64,000 nucleotides of DNA from Sphingomonas sp. (GCF_017744835.1 NZ_JAGIAM010000001.1:62001-126000), one strand, 5' to 3'; counted from the first letter of the stretch, positions 52,735 to 63,804 are shown. Made by a program: numbers and translations. The notes: a model not told the origin generated them from the sequence alone.

Positions 52735-53670
52735 TCATGCGTGCCGCTTGCGCGGCAGCAGGTGCACCAGGGTGACGATCACCACGCCGACGATCAGCCC
52801 AGCCACGCCCGATCCGATCGCGCCGACCAGCCATTCGACCACGCCCTGCGCCACCGGCACGGCGTGCGCCGCCGCCTCGGCGACGTGGTGCACCGCGTGC
52901 GGGATCGCGACCAGCCCGAACTGCTCGAGCCCGTGGAGCAGGATCCCGCCGCCAACCCAGACCATCGCGGCGACGCCCAGGTTCGAAAGCGCGCTAAGGA
53001 GCACGGGCATGGCGGCGACGAGCAGGTGCCCGATCGCGCGCGCGCTGCGCGAGCTGCGTCGGCTGAGGTGCAGGCCGATGTCGTCCATCTTCACGATGAA
53101 GGCGACGAGCCCATAGACGCCCGCAGTGATCGCGAAGGCCACCGCGACCAGCGCCGCCGCCTGCGTCGCGAACGAAAGTCCCGCGAGGCTCGACAGCGCA
53201 ATCGCCATGATCTCGGCGGAGAGGATGAAATCGGTGCGGATCGCGCCGCTTACCTGGCGCGCCTCGAGCGCTGCAGGATCGTCGATCTCGACCACTTCCT
53301 CGGCATGATGCTCGCCGCGCAGCGCCTCGATGATCTTCTCGGCCGCCTCGAAGCAGAGATAGGCGCCGCCAATCATCAAGATCGGCGTGATCATCCAGGG
53401 CGCGAAGGCGCTGAGCGCCAGCGCGCCGGGCAAGATGAAGAGCAGCTTGTTGCGCAGCGATCCGACCGCGATCTTCCAGATGATCGGCAGCTCGCGATCG
53501 GGCGACAGGCCCGTGACGTAGCGCGGCGTGACCGCCGTGTCGTCGATCACCACGCCCGCGGCCTTCACGCTCGCCCGCCCCGCCGCCGCCGAGACGTCGT
53601 CGACCGACGCCGCCGCCAGCTTGGCGAGCGCCGCCACATCGTCCAGCAATGCGACAAGTCCGCTCGGCAT
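52735..53670 (-). CDS. DUF808-family membrane protein (YedI-like)
   Basis: 311 residues from ATG 53,670 (MPSGLVALLDDVA), the canonical family start. Motifs KAAGVVIDDTAVTPRYV and ELPIIWKIAVGSLRNKL and about seven hydrophobic helices. Inner-membrane protein of unknown function. Confidence 0.9.
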   Translation of the reverse strand: MPSGLVALLDDVAALAKLAAASVDDVSAAAGRASVKAAGVVIDDTAVTPRYVTGLSPDRELPIIWKIAVGSLRNKLLFILPGALALSAFAPWMITPILMIGGAYLCFEAAEKIIEALRGEHHAEEVVEIDDPAALEARQVSGAIRTDFILSAEIMAIALSSLAGLSFATQAAALVAVAFAITAGVYGLVAFIVKMDDIGLHLSRRSSRSARAIGHLLVAAMPVLLSALSNLGVAAMVWVGGGILLHGLEQFGLVAIPHAVHHVAEAAAHAVPVAQGVVEWLVGAIGSGVAGLIVGVVIVTLVHLLPRKRHA

Positions 53671-53771
53671 GTTGCTCCCCCGTTGGATTCGCTGCGCCCA
53701 GCTAGCCGGGTTTGCCACGGCGCGCACGGGTGAATCGGCCGGCCGGCCGACTGGTTGCCACAGAGCAGAAT

Positions 53772-54515
53772 ATGGTATCGACCCGCGTGCTCCACGTCCC
53801 GACCGCCGCTTGGCATCATTATCTCGGCGATCTCGCGGCCTGGCTCGTGGCCGCGGCCGGCGCGCGCTGGGTCTATCTGCACCGGAGGAGCAGCGTCGAA
53901 GGCTTGGCCCGTCAGACTGCGCCCGGATATTTCCTCAGCCTTGGCATGGGCGCCGCGGCCGGCGCCTGGCTGCTGGGCGCGCTCAACACGCTGCGCGATG
54001 CGCGTCCCATATTGTCCCACTCTATCGCTGGGGCGCTGGCCGGCGCAATCGGCGCGGTCGAGCTGTGGAAATGGGTGCGCGGCGTGCGCGGATCGACCGG
54101 CGGCCCCTTCGTCATCCCGCTGTCGCTGGGGATCATCGTCGGTCGCTGGGGATGTTTGTTCGCCGGCCTCAGCGACCAGACCTATGGCGTTCCTACCAAC
54201 CTGCCATGGGGTGTCGATCTGGGCGACGGCGTGTCCCGCCATCCGGTGCAGATTTATGAATCGCTTGCGATCGGCCTGTTCCTCGCGGTTTATTGGCGTG
54301 CGTTGGCGAAGCAGCGCGCCTGGGCGGTGCGGCACGGCTTCCATGCCTTTGTTCTGGCCTATGCCGTCCAGCGATTTGCCTGGGAGTTCCTCAAGCCCTA
54401 TCCCCCGCTGGTCGGCCCGTTCAACGTCTTCCACTTCGTGATGATCGGACTCAGCGCCTATGCCCTCCTCTGGATCGCTCGCGACCGCCTCCCTGCCGCT
54501 GTCGCCCGAACGTAA
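53772..54515 (+). CDS. Prolipoprotein diacylglyceryl transferase (Lgt)-like membrane protein
   Basis: 247 residues, about seven helices. Contains GRWGCLFAG and LPWGVDLGDGVSRHPVQIYE, the core pattern of the Lgt family, but it is shorter than housekeeping Lgt and the classic GRxGNFxNxE is replaced by GRxGCLFxG. This points to a specialised relative rather than the essential Lgt. It overlaps the radical SAM gene by 56 bases if the ATG at 54,460 is used. Likely acts on phosphatidylglycerol-type lipids (inference). Confidence 0.8.
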   Translation: MVSTRVLHVPTAAWHHYLGDLAAWLVAAAGARWVYLHRRSSVEGLARQTAPGYFLSLGMGAAAGAWLLGALNTLRDARPILSHSIAGALAGAIGAVELWKWVRGVRGSTGGPFVIPLSLGIIVGRWGCLFAGLSDQTYGVPTNLPWGVDLGDGVSRHPVQIYESLAIGLFLAVYWRALAKQRAWAVRHGFHAFVLAYAVQRFAWEFLKPYPPLVGPFNVFHFVMIGLSAYALLWIARDRLPAAVART

Positions 54516-55905
54516 GGCGGCGCCCTATATCTTTCATGGCCAGACGACGAGCCTGTGCGAGACTTGCCTCGAGCTCGTCCCGGCCAAGGTGATCGTCGAG
54601 GACGGCTGCGTCTTCTATCTCAAGCGCTGCCGCGCGCACGGCGTGCAGAAGACGCTGATCAGCGACGATCTCGCCTATTGGCACTCCCAGAAGGACTGGC
54701 TCAAGCCGGGCGATCGTCCGCTTCGCACCCAGACGCGAACCGAGGCCGGCTGCCCGTTCGATTGCGGTCTGTGCCCCGACCATGAGCAGCACAGCTGCCT
54801 TGCGATCGTGGAGATAAACGCGGCCTGCAATCTCGCCTGTCCGGTGTGCTTCGCCGATGCCGAGGACATGCACGGCGGCCATTTGCCGCTAGCGGTGATC
54901 GAGACGATGCTCGACGCACTAGTGGAAAGCGAAGGCGAGCCCGACCTCGTCCAGCTCTCAGGAGGCGAGCCGACGCTGCATCCGCAATTCTTCGAAATTC
55001 TGGACGCCGTGAAGCGCCGGCCGATCCGCCATGTGATGATCAACACCAATGGCTTGCGGATCGCGCAGGACCCTGGCTTCGTCGAGCGGCTCGCCAGCTA
55101 CGCCCCGCGGCTCGAGGTCTATCTCCAGTTCGACAGCCTGGACGATGACGCGCTGGTGAATCTGCGCGGCGCGCGGCTGTCGCGTATCCGACAGGCGGCA
55201 CTGGAGGCGCTCGAGCGCGTCGGCCTGTCCACCACCCTCGTCGCGGTGGTGAAGCGCCGCGTGAACGACCATGAGGTCGCCGCGATCGTCGACCATGCGC
55301 TCGGCTGGGCCTGCGTCCGCGGAGTCACCTTCCAGCCCGTGCAGGACGCCGGCCGCAACCAAGGGTTCGATGCCAAGGCGAACCGCACGCTGACGACCCA
55401 GATCCGCCGCGAAGTCGCAAAGGCGGGCGTGTTCGGCATCGAGGACATGATTCCGCTGCCCTGCAATCCCGACCAGATCTGCATCGGCTATGGGCTGCGC
55501 GACGGCCGCAACGTGACGCCGATCACTTCGCTCCTGCCGCGCGAGCTGATCCTGCAGGGGCCGAACACGATCAGCTACGAAGCCTATCCTGCACTGCGCG
55601 ACGCAGTGGTGGGGCTGCTCAGCCTCGCCACCTCGCAATGCAATACGGAGGAGAAGCTGGCCGAGGTCCTGTGCTGCCTGCCGCACGCGCTGGTGCCGGA
55701 GGAACTGGGGTATGCGAACAGCTTCCGCGTGGTCATTCTGCAATTCCTGGATCGCTACAATTTCGATCTCGCGACAGTGAAGCGCAGCTGCGTGCACTTC
55801 GTGACGCCGGAGGGGCAGATCATTCCGTTCGACACCTACAACAGCTTCTACCGGTCCGGCGCCGAGGGGGCAGCGGTGCTCGCGCGGGCAAGGGGGCGGG
55901 AATGA
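54460..55905 (+). CDS. Radical SAM protein, MJ0619/Tes-like lipid- or pterin-modifying group
   Basis: 481 residues from ATG 54,460, inside the end of the Lgt-like gene; a later start is possible. An N-terminal Cys-rich module (LCETCLELV, KRCRAHG, GCPFDCGLCPDHEQHSC) precedes the radical SAM CNLACPVCF motif (CX3CX2C) near residue 125 and LSGGEPTLHP. This layout matches the MJ0619-type group, which includes archaeal tetraether synthase Tes and bacterial candidates for membrane-spanning lipid formation. Pairing with an Lgt-like enzyme and a small membrane protein (ATGA overlap) supports a lipid role, but substrate is unknown. Confidence 0.82.
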   Translation: MPSSGSLATASLPLSPERKAAPYIFHGQTTSLCETCLELVPAKVIVEDGCVFYLKRCRAHGVQKTLISDDLAYWHSQKDWLKPGDRPLRTQTRTEAGCPFDCGLCPDHEQHSCLAIVEINAACNLACPVCFADAEDMHGGHLPLAVIETMLDALVESEGEPDLVQLSGGEPTLHPQFFEILDAVKRRPIRHVMINTNGLRIAQDPGFVERLASYAPRLEVYLQFDSLDDDALVNLRGARLSRIRQAALEALERVGLSTTLVAVVKRRVNDHEVAAIVDHALGWACVRGVTFQPVQDAGRNQGFDAKANRTLTTQIRREVAKAGVFGIEDMIPLPCNPDQICIGYGLRDGRNVTPITSLLPRELILQGPNTISYEAYPALRDAVVGLLSLATSQCNTEEKLAEVLCCLPHALVPEELGYANSFRVVILQFLDRYNFDLATVKRSCVHFVTPEGQIIPFDTYNSFYRSGAEGAAVLARARGRE

Positions 55906-56126
55906 AGCAGCTTTTCGGTGGGGTGCTCATCGCGATGGGCCTCCTCGTCATGACGTGCAGTGGGCTCTGCTCGCTGGCGGTGGTCGCGGCGGTGTTCGAC
56001 GAAGCCTTGCGGGACCCGTCAACCTTGATGCTGCCCCTGCTGGTCGGCGGCATTCCCTTCGCACTCGGCTTTGGCGCGTTCCGCTGGGGGCGTTCGCTTT
56101 CGCGCAAGAAGGTCCCCGAAGCTTAG
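55902..56126 (+). CDS. Small two-helix membrane protein, coupled to the radical SAM gene
   Basis: 74 residues, ATG 55,902 overlapping the preceding stop (ATGA). Two hydrophobic helices (LIAMGLLVMTCSGLCSLAVV and LMLPLLVGGIPFALGFGAF) and a basic tail. No family recognised. Coupling suggests it supports the radical SAM enzyme at the membrane. Confidence 0.7.
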   Translation: MKQLFGGVLIAMGLLVMTCSGLCSLAVVAAVFDEALRDPSTLMLPLLVGGIPFALGFGAFRWGRSLSRKKVPEA

Positions 56127-56137
56127 GCTGCCGCGGC

Positions 56138-56302
56138 TCAGCCGCCGCCGATGCCTTGGATCACCTTGCCGGTGCCGCCGCATTCGGGGCATTCACCTCC
56201 GTCGAGCCTGCCCGATCCGCCGCAACGCGGGCAGAGGTTCTCGCCCGTGCCCGGCGTGCCGGGTTCGGCTTGGTCGCCGGGGTTCATGGGTTCGCCGGCC
56301 AT
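56138..56302 (-). CDS. Small DnaJ-type zinc-ribbon protein
   Basis: 54 residues from ATG 56,302 (an internal ATG at 56,287 is possible). Two CxxCxGxG-type motifs, CPRCGGSGRL and CPECGGTGKV, spaced as in the DnaJ zinc-finger. Lies 11 bases downstream of the cupin gene on the same strand. Function unknown. Confidence 0.7.
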   Translation of the reverse strand: MAGEPMNPGDQAEPGTPGTGENLCPRCGGSGRLDGGECPECGGTGKVIQGIGGG

Positions 56303-56313
56303 GCAAAAGCTCC

Positions 56314-58115
<1,802 letters not shown>

Positions 58116-58242
58116 ATTAACCAACTTCCGTTCCGCGGAGGGACGGCGCGGAATCGGGGGGCGCAGCTTAGCGGCCTTTGGGATATATGGGCTGCCTTCC
58201 TGAGGTTTGGGGGCGGCATTGTTCTGGCGGCGGTTCACGCGA

Positions 58243-59190
58243 ATGCAGGCACGGGGGTTGATCGCCGCGACGCTCGCCTCGCTCGCAGGTGCGGGCTTCT
58301 CGGCCCAGGCGCTGGGGCCGCAGCCTGCGGTCGATCCTGCGCCGACCGCCACGGGCTATGAGGCCGAGGATCATTTCCCCGGCGCTGCCTATTACACCGC
58401 CGTCCCCGACGAAGCCGCGCCCGCTGCCGGGGCCACCGGCACGGCCATACTGCCTGACCTTCCTGCACCCGCGGTGACTCCGCTCGATGCCTCGATCCAG
58501 CCCGCTGCTCCCTTCCACCTCGCCGGTACGGCGCTGGACCATGCGCGTGCACTCCAGTGCCTCACTTCGGCGATCTATTATGAAGCCGCCAACGAGCCCG
58601 ACGACGGCCAGCGCGCCGTCGCGCAAGTCGTGCTCAACCGCGTCCGCCATCCTGCCTTCCCGGCGACGGTATGCGGCGTGGTGTTCCAGGGATCGGAGAA
58701 GCGCGGCTGCCAGTTCAGTTTCGCCTGCGACGGCGCAATGGCGCGGGTACCCTCGCGCACCGCATGGGACCGCGCGAGCCGCGTCGCCGCCGCTGCCTTG
58801 GCCGGCAGCGTCTTCGCGCCGGTGGGGCTGGCGACGCATTATCACACCTATGCCGTCACGCCGGCCTGGAACCGCAGCCTGGTAATGACCGGCGCATTCG
58901 GCGCGCATCTCTTCCACCGCTGGAAGGGCGGCTGGGGCACCGCGGCTGCTTTCTGGCAGGCGTACCGCGGCGACGAGCCGACGCCGGGCCCGCGCATCGC
59001 CGTCGCGGCGGCCCCAGTGATACCGCCGGTCGCCACACCGTCGCCGGCGTCTGCGCCCTCCGCCCGCGTGGAAGCGGTACGCCCCGCCTATGCCGAAAGC
59101 GGCACCCCGACGACGGCCTATGCCTCGGCCTACGACCCCGACTCCCAGATCCTCGACAAATGGAAGGACAGCGGCAAGCCGCTACGCTGA
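58243..59190 (+). CDS. SleB/CwlJ-type cell wall hydrolase
   Basis: 315 residues from ATG 58,243; TTG at 58,219 or 58,207 would add a basic N terminus and has GGGGG upstream, so the start is open. Signal peptide (RGLIAATLASLAGAGF) then a Pro/Ala-rich spacer and the SleB domain with LTSAIYYEAANEPDDGQRAV, VLNRVRHPAFP and CQFSFACDG (catalytic Glu in YYEA). C-terminal Pro/Ala linker. Peptidoglycan hydrolase in the periplasm. Confidence 0.88.
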   Translation: MQARGLIAATLASLAGAGFSAQALGPQPAVDPAPTATGYEAEDHFPGAAYYTAVPDEAAPAAGATGTAILPDLPAPAVTPLDASIQPAAPFHLAGTALDHARALQCLTSAIYYEAANEPDDGQRAVAQVVLNRVRHPAFPATVCGVVFQGSEKRGCQFSFACDGAMARVPSRTAWDRASRVAAAALAGSVFAPVGLATHYHTYAVTPAWNRSLVMTGAFGAHLFHRWKGGWGTAAAFWQAYRGDEPTPGPRIAVAAAPVIPPVATPSPASAPSARVEAVRPAYAESGTPTTAYASAYDPDSQILDKWKDSGKPLR

Positions 59191-59202
59191 GCCCATAAGC
59201 AA

Positions 59203-59230
59203 ACGGGCCCCGCCTTGCGGCGGAGCCCGT
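59203..59230 (-). terminator. Hairpin between convergent genes
   Basis: ACGGGCCCCGCC (59,203-59,214) with GGCGGAGCCCGT (59,219-59,230), one mismatch, TTGC loop. A T-rich tail (TTTGCTTAT) follows only in the leftward direction, so it mainly serves the small secreted protein gene. Confidence 0.6.
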
Positions 59231-59252
59231 CCTGCTTGCGAGCCGCTATCGA

Positions 59253-59597
59253 TCAGCGGCGGTTGCGGTCGTGCTTCTGGACCCGGATTCGCGCCGACAG
59301 TGCGTCGAAGCGGCGGTCGAGGTCACGGCGCTCGGCCAGCGTCAGGCCGGGGCGCGAGCGGCGATACTGGGCCTCGAGCCGCTCCAGCGCGCGGAAGTCG
59401 TTGCGAAGCCGCGTCGCCTCGGCCCGGCTGAGCGCGCCCGAACGGATGCCCTGGTTGATGCGGGCTTCGAGGTTTGCCTGGCGGCCGTTGATGTTGTGCC
59501 AGGCCTGCGCGGCGGGGGCCGGCGCGGCGCTCGCGGCAACGGGGACCGCAGCGGCGGCAATGCCAAGGCCGGCGACGAGCAGGGTGAACTTCTTCAT
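59253..59597 (-). CDS. Small secreted basic protein
   Basis: 114 residues from ATG 59,597, preceded by AGGAG. Signal peptide (MKKFTLLVAGLGIAAAAVPV, cleavage near ASAAP). Mature part about 90 residues, helical and Arg-rich, with LRNDFRALERLEAQYRRS. Widespread in sphingomonads, unknown function. Confidence 0.78.
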   Translation of the reverse strand: MKKFTLLVAGLGIAAAAVPVAASAAPAPAAQAWHNINGRQANLEARINQGIRSGALSRAEATRLRNDFRALERLEAQYRRSRPGLTLAERRDLDRRFDALSARIRVQKHDRNRR

Positions 59598-59657
59598 ACG
59601 ACACTCCTCTTCAAAACTGGACCGCGGCTGCGGTCGAGGAACGGTATGAAACTCGGC

Positions 59658-59706
59658 TGTCGCGGCTATGTGTCGCGATCCCAGGTTTTCTGTCGCAATT
59701 TGTCGC
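59658..59706. repeat. Four TGTCGC repeats upstream of the small secreted protein gene
   Basis: TGTCGC occurs at 59,658, 59,671, 59,691 and 59,701, all in the same orientation, in the 137-base divergent-side gap between recN and the small secreted protein gene. Spacing is irregular (13, 20, 10). Possible protein-binding sites. Confidence 0.45.
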
Positions 59707-59734
59707 ACATCCGAAACGACCGGCCGGAAAACGA

Positions 59735-61396
59735 TCAGGCTGCGAGTAGCCGCTCGGCCTGGGCGCGCGCCTCCGGAGTGATTTCGGCGCCCGAAAGCAT
59801 GCGGGCGATCTCTTCGCGGCGCTGATCGGCGTCGAGCGGGGTGACGCCGGTACGCGTGACGACGCCATCATGGCTCTTGGCGATCAGCAGATGCCGGTTG
59901 CCGCGCGCCGCCACTTGCGGGCTGTGCGTCACTACCAGCAGCTGCGCGTCGCCCGCTAGCCGCGCGAGCCGCTCGCCGATCGCGCTCGCCACTGCGCCGC
60001 CGACGCCGCGGTCGATCTCGTCGAAGATCAAGGTGCGCGCCCCGCCTTCCTCAGCCAACGCCACCTTGAGCGCCAGGATGAAGCGCGAAAGCTCGCCGCC
60101 CGAGGCGATCTTGATCAGCGGCGCGAAGGGCGCGCCGGGATTGGTCGAGACCTGGAACTCGACTCGGTCCATGCCCTGCGCCGACCATTGGCTCTGGTCG
60201 ACCGGTTCGACCGTGGTGCGGAAACGCGCAGCATCGAGCTTGAGCGGCTTGAGCTCGGTCTCCACCGCGGCATCGAGCCGCGCGGCGGCGGCACTGCGTG
60301 CGCCGGAGAGCGCGCGGGCGGCCTCGCGATAGGTACGGTGCGCCTCTTCCACTGCCTGCTCGAGCCGCGCGATCCCCGCCCCGCCGCTCTCGACGCGGTC
60401 GAGTCGGCCGCCCAGTTCCTCCAGCAGCGCCGGCAGTTCGTCGGACTGAACGCGGTGCTTGCGGGCGACGCCGCGCAGCTCGAACAGTCGCACCTCGTCG
60501 GCCTCGAGCGCGGCGGGATCATAAGCCAGCGCCTCGGCGGCGGCATCGACGCGATCCTGTGCGGTCGCGCTTTCGATGATGGCGCGATCGATCGCCGCCA
60601 GGGCCTCGGCCAGCGCCTCGTGATCGCCGGCGATTCGTTCGAGGATGCGTGCGGCCTGGCGCAGCCGGCTGAGCCCGCCGTCCGATCCGTCGAGCAGCTC
60701 GGCGATGCCCGAGAGCTCGCTCGCGATCTTCTCGCCGCGCTGCATCACTGCGCGCCGCTCGGCGAGCTGTTCCTCCTCACCTTCCTCGGGCGCGAGCGCG
60801 CGCAGCTCGGCGACGGCATGTTCCAGCCATTCGCGGTCGCGCTCGGCCTCCTGCTGCTCGGCGCGCGCAACGGCCAGCGCGTCCTCGGCCTCGCGCCACG
60901 CACGGTGCGCGATCGCGACGGGCCCCGAGTCCAGTTTGCCGAAGGCATCAAGCAATGCCCGATGGCCACGCGGATTGAGCAACCCGCGATCGTCATGCTG
61001 GCCGTGGATCTCTACGAGGTGCGGCGCCAGCTCCCGCAACAGCCCCGCAGATGCCGGCTGGTCGTTAACGAAAGCCCGGCTTCCCCCGTCCGATTTGACG
61101 ATCCGGCGGATAAGCAACGGCTCGCCGGGCTCGAGCTCAAGCCCGTTCTGCGCCATCAGATTGGCGATGCCGCTATCCGGCACAGGCGATTCGAAGCTGG
61201 CGGTCACCACCGCCTGCGCCGCTCCCTGGCGCACCAGCCCGCTCTCCGCGCGTGCGCCCAGCGCGAGCCCGAGCGCGTCGAGCAGGATCGACTTGCCTGC
61301 CCCCGTCTCTCCGGTCAGCACGCCCAGCCCGGCGCCGAATTCGAGGTCCAGCGCCTCGATCAGCACCACGTCGCGGATGGAAAGCGCAGTCAGCAT
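59735..61396 (-). CDS. recN: DNA repair protein RecN
   Basis: 553 residues. SMC-like: Walker A LTGETGAGKSILLDAL at the N terminus, long coiled coils with a central hinge, ABC signature in SGGELSRFILALK and Walker B TLIFDEIDRGVGG near the end. Loads at double-strand breaks for recombination repair. 58 bases downstream of bamD on the same strand. Confidence 0.96.
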   Translation of the reverse strand: MLTALSIRDVVLIEALDLEFGAGLGVLTGETGAGKSILLDALGLALGARAESGLVRQGAAQAVVTASFESPVPDSGIANLMAQNGLELEPGEPLLIRRIVKSDGGSRAFVNDQPASAGLLRELAPHLVEIHGQHDDRGLLNPRGHRALLDAFGKLDSGPVAIAHRAWREAEDALAVARAEQQEAERDREWLEHAVAELRALAPEEGEEEQLAERRAVMQRGEKIASELSGIAELLDGSDGGLSRLRQAARILERIAGDHEALAEALAAIDRAIIESATAQDRVDAAAEALAYDPAALEADEVRLFELRGVARKHRVQSDELPALLEELGGRLDRVESGGAGIARLEQAVEEAHRTYREAARALSGARSAAAARLDAAVETELKPLKLDAARFRTTVEPVDQSQWSAQGMDRVEFQVSTNPGAPFAPLIKIASGGELSRFILALKVALAEEGGARTLIFDEIDRGVGGAVASAIGERLARLAGDAQLLVVTHSPQVAARGNRHLLIAKSHDGVVTRTGVTPLDADQRREEIARMLSGAEITPEARAQAERLLAA

Positions 61397-61454
61397 GCGC
61401 TTCCCTTATTGCAGGAACGAACGAAGAACGGAAGCCGCGAGCACCGGCTCGCCC

Positions 61455-62261
61455 TCAACCCGCGGGAATCTGGGCCTTGGCGAGCTTGTCGCGATTGTCC
61501 TGCATCAGTTCATAGGCGCGCTTGTACCAGTCCGTGCCGGCATAGTTCGCACCGAGCACGGCCGCCGATTTGTTCGCCTCCGTCGGCAGGCCGAGCGCGA
61601 GATAGGTCTCGGTCAGCCGCATCAGCGCCTCGGGCACGTGCGTGGTGGTCTGGTACTGGTCGACCACGGCGCGGAAGCGATTCGCGGCGGCGAGCCACTG
61701 GCCACGACCTTCGTAGAAGCGGCCGATCTCCATCTCCTTGCCGGCGAGATGGTCGCGGACGAGGTCGATCTTCAGCCGAGCATCGGCGGCATAGCGGCTG
61801 TTCGGATAGCGGCGGGTGAGCTCGCCCAGCGAATCGAGCGCCTGCTGGGTGATCTTCTGGTCGCGCGTGACGTCGGCGATCTGCTCGTAATAGCTGATGC
61901 CGACCAGATAATAAGCATAGGGGGCGTCACGGTTGCCCGGGTGCACCGCCAGGAAACGCTGCGCAGACGCGATCGATTCGGTATAGTCGCCGTTGAGATA
62001 ATAGCTGAACGCGCCCATCAGCTGCGCGCGCCGCGCCCACACTGAATAGGGGTGCTGGCGTTCGACTTCATCGAACAGCGCCGCGGCGAGCTTGTACTGG
62101 TGCCGGTCGAGCCGGTCCTTCGCCGCAGTGTAGAGCGTGCCCACATCGCGTGCGACATAGGGCAGATCTTTGTTGCCGCCGCGCTTGGCGCAGCCGGTGA
62201 CGGAAAGGGCGAGCACGGGGAGGAGCGCGAGGGCGAGCGTGCGGGGCAAGGGAATACGCAT
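61455..62261 (-). CDS. bamD: Outer membrane assembly lipoprotein BamD
   Basis: 268 residues from ATG 62,261. Lipoprotein signal with lipobox VTGC, then TPR repeats (LYTAAKDRLDRHQYKLAAAL, ASAQRFLAVHPGN, GVSYY-like GISYYEQI and DVTRDQ). Part of the BAM complex. Followed by recN, a common alphaproteobacterial order. Confidence 0.94.
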   Translation of the reverse strand: MRIPLPRTLALALLPVLALSVTGCAKRGGNKDLPYVARDVGTLYTAAKDRLDRHQYKLAAALFDEVERQHPYSVWARRAQLMGAFSYYLNGDYTESIASAQRFLAVHPGNRDAPYAYYLVGISYYEQIADVTRDQKITQQALDSLGELTRRYPNSRYAADARLKIDLVRDHLAGKEMEIGRFYEGRGQWLAAANRFRAVVDQYQTTTHVPEALMRLTETYLALGLPTEANKSAAVLGANYAGTDWYKRAYELMQDNRDKLAKAQIPAG

Positions 62262-62382
62262 GGGCGCACGTCTTAGCCGAGCCCGATGGCCGCAAACAAT
62301 CCTTTTCGCGGCGCCATTGCGGCGGATCGGGATGCTACCTAGGTCGTTGGCGCGTTCGACAGCCGATCTGCCGGAGGAACAA

Positions 62383-63207
62383 GTGACTGCAACGCTTCTT
62401 GCCACCCATCGCGTCGAAAAGCCCTGGGGACGCCACAAGCTATGGCCGGGCTTCCCCGATCCGGCACGCGACGGGGATCCGATCGGCGAGATCTGGTTCC
62501 AGACGCCCGGCAACGCCGAGCCCGACCTGCTGATCAAATATCTGTTCACGTCGGAGAAGCTCTCGGTCCAGGTTCACCCCGACGACGAGCAGGCGCACGC
62601 CCGCGGGCTCCCGCGCGGCAAGGACGAATGCTGGGTGATTCTCGACGCGGAGCCCGATTCGACGATCGCGCTCGGCACCAAGGCGTCGGTCGACCGTGAG
62701 ACGCTGCGCGCCGCCGCGCTCGACGGCTCGATCGAGGACTTGCTCGACTGGAAGCCGGTGAAGGCGGGCGACTTCTTCTATTCGGCCTCGGGTACGGTAC
62801 ATGCGATCGGCGCGGGGATCACGCTGATCGAGGTTCAGCAGAACAGCGAGACCACCTATCGTCTTTACGACTATGGCCGGCCGCGCGAGTTGCACCTCGA
62901 CGACGGCATCGCGGTCGCGGATCCGCGCCCCTTCGTTCCGCATCCCATGCCCGGCAAGGTGGCGGACGACCGCGCCATCCTGGTCGAAGGCCCCAAGTTC
63001 GTGCTCGAGCGCTGGGAGGGCGGACGCCGCAAGTTCTCGCTTCCCGACGGCGTGACCGGCTGGCTGGTGCCGGTGGCGGGCGAAGGCGTGGTGGACGGCG
63101 TTGCCTTCCGCGCAGGCGAGTGTGTCACTGTCTCCGGCGAGGTCGAATTGCATGCCGAAGCGGGCAGCGACCTGCTCTTCGCCTATCCAGGTACGCAGCG
63201 GATTTGA
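62383..63207 (+). CDS. Class I mannose-6-phosphate isomerase (ManA-type)
   Basis: 274 residues from GTG 62,383 with GGAGG five bases before. Zinc-cupin motifs LSVQVHPDDEQAH and GTVHAIGAGITLIEVQQNS, KPWGRHKLWPG start block. Shorter than E. coli ManA. Interconverts mannose-6-P and fructose-6-P for GDP-mannose or polysaccharide synthesis. Confidence 0.9.
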   Translation: MTATLLATHRVEKPWGRHKLWPGFPDPARDGDPIGEIWFQTPGNAEPDLLIKYLFTSEKLSVQVHPDDEQAHARGLPRGKDECWVILDAEPDSTIALGTKASVDRETLRAAALDGSIEDLLDWKPVKAGDFFYSASGTVHAIGAGITLIEVQQNSETTYRLYDYGRPRELHLDDGIAVADPRPFVPHPMPGKVADDRAILVEGPKFVLERWEGGRRKFSLPDGVTGWLVPVAGEGVVDGVAFRAGECVTVSGEVELHAEAGSDLLFAYPGTQRI

Positions 63208-63320
63208 CGCAGGCACGTAGCGGATTGCGGAGGGATGAACTCGGCGTAGTTTCCGGTTCAGGCAACCCCCGGTCCGCACGGCACGTTACGATTGCACCTG
63301 CAATTACAGGAGCATGACCA

Positions 63321-63779
63321 ATGCGAATTCTTTTGGCTGCCACCCTCGCCGCGGTGGCGCTTCCCGCCGTGCCGGTGACGGCTGCCTCCGCCGCCCCGGC
63401 AATGTCCGCCACAGCCTATGCACCGCCCGCGCAGCACCGGCGCGTCGACCGCGATTGGCGTCGCTATCGCAACTACGACTACAACCGCCTGCCCCGTGGC
63501 CAGCGGAGCTATTTCGCCGATGACTATTACCGAGACGGCCGCTTCTATCGCGAGCGTCGCCTGTCGCGGAACGACCGCATCTACCGCGGGCGCAACGGCC
63601 GCTATTACTGCCGTCGCACCGATGGCACCACCGGCCTGCTTCTCGGCGCGGGCATCGGCGCGCTGCTCGGCAACTCGCTGTCCTATGGCCGTTCGGACAC
63701 GATCGGCACGCTGCTCGGCGCAGCCGCCGGCGCCTCGCTCGGCGCCGCGGTCGATCGCGGCCAGGTGCGCTGCCGCTAA
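63321..63779 (+). CDS. Glycine-zipper envelope protein with RcnB-like region
   Basis: 152 residues, ATG 63,321 after AGGAG. Signal peptide (LLAATLAAVALPAVPVTAAS), an Arg/Tyr-rich middle with DRDWRRYRNYDYNRLPRGQR, a Cys in RYYCRRTDG and a C-terminal glycine zipper GAGIGALLGNSL...GAAAGASLGAAVDRG. Such proteins insert in or near the outer membrane; function unknown. Confidence 0.82.
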   Translation: MRILLAATLAAVALPAVPVTAASAAPAMSATAYAPPAQHRRVDRDWRRYRNYDYNRLPRGQRSYFADDYYRDGRFYRERRLSRNDRIYRGRNGRYYCRRTDGTTGLLLGAGIGALLGNSLSYGRSDTIGTLLGAAAGASLGAAVDRGQVRCR

Positions 63780-63804
63780 GGCCTTCGCCCACGCAGGCGA
63801 GGAA

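Noticed and set aside
60188..61819. Long rightward frames opposite recN and bamD.
   Set aside because: Antisense shadows of two clear genes with full motif sets.
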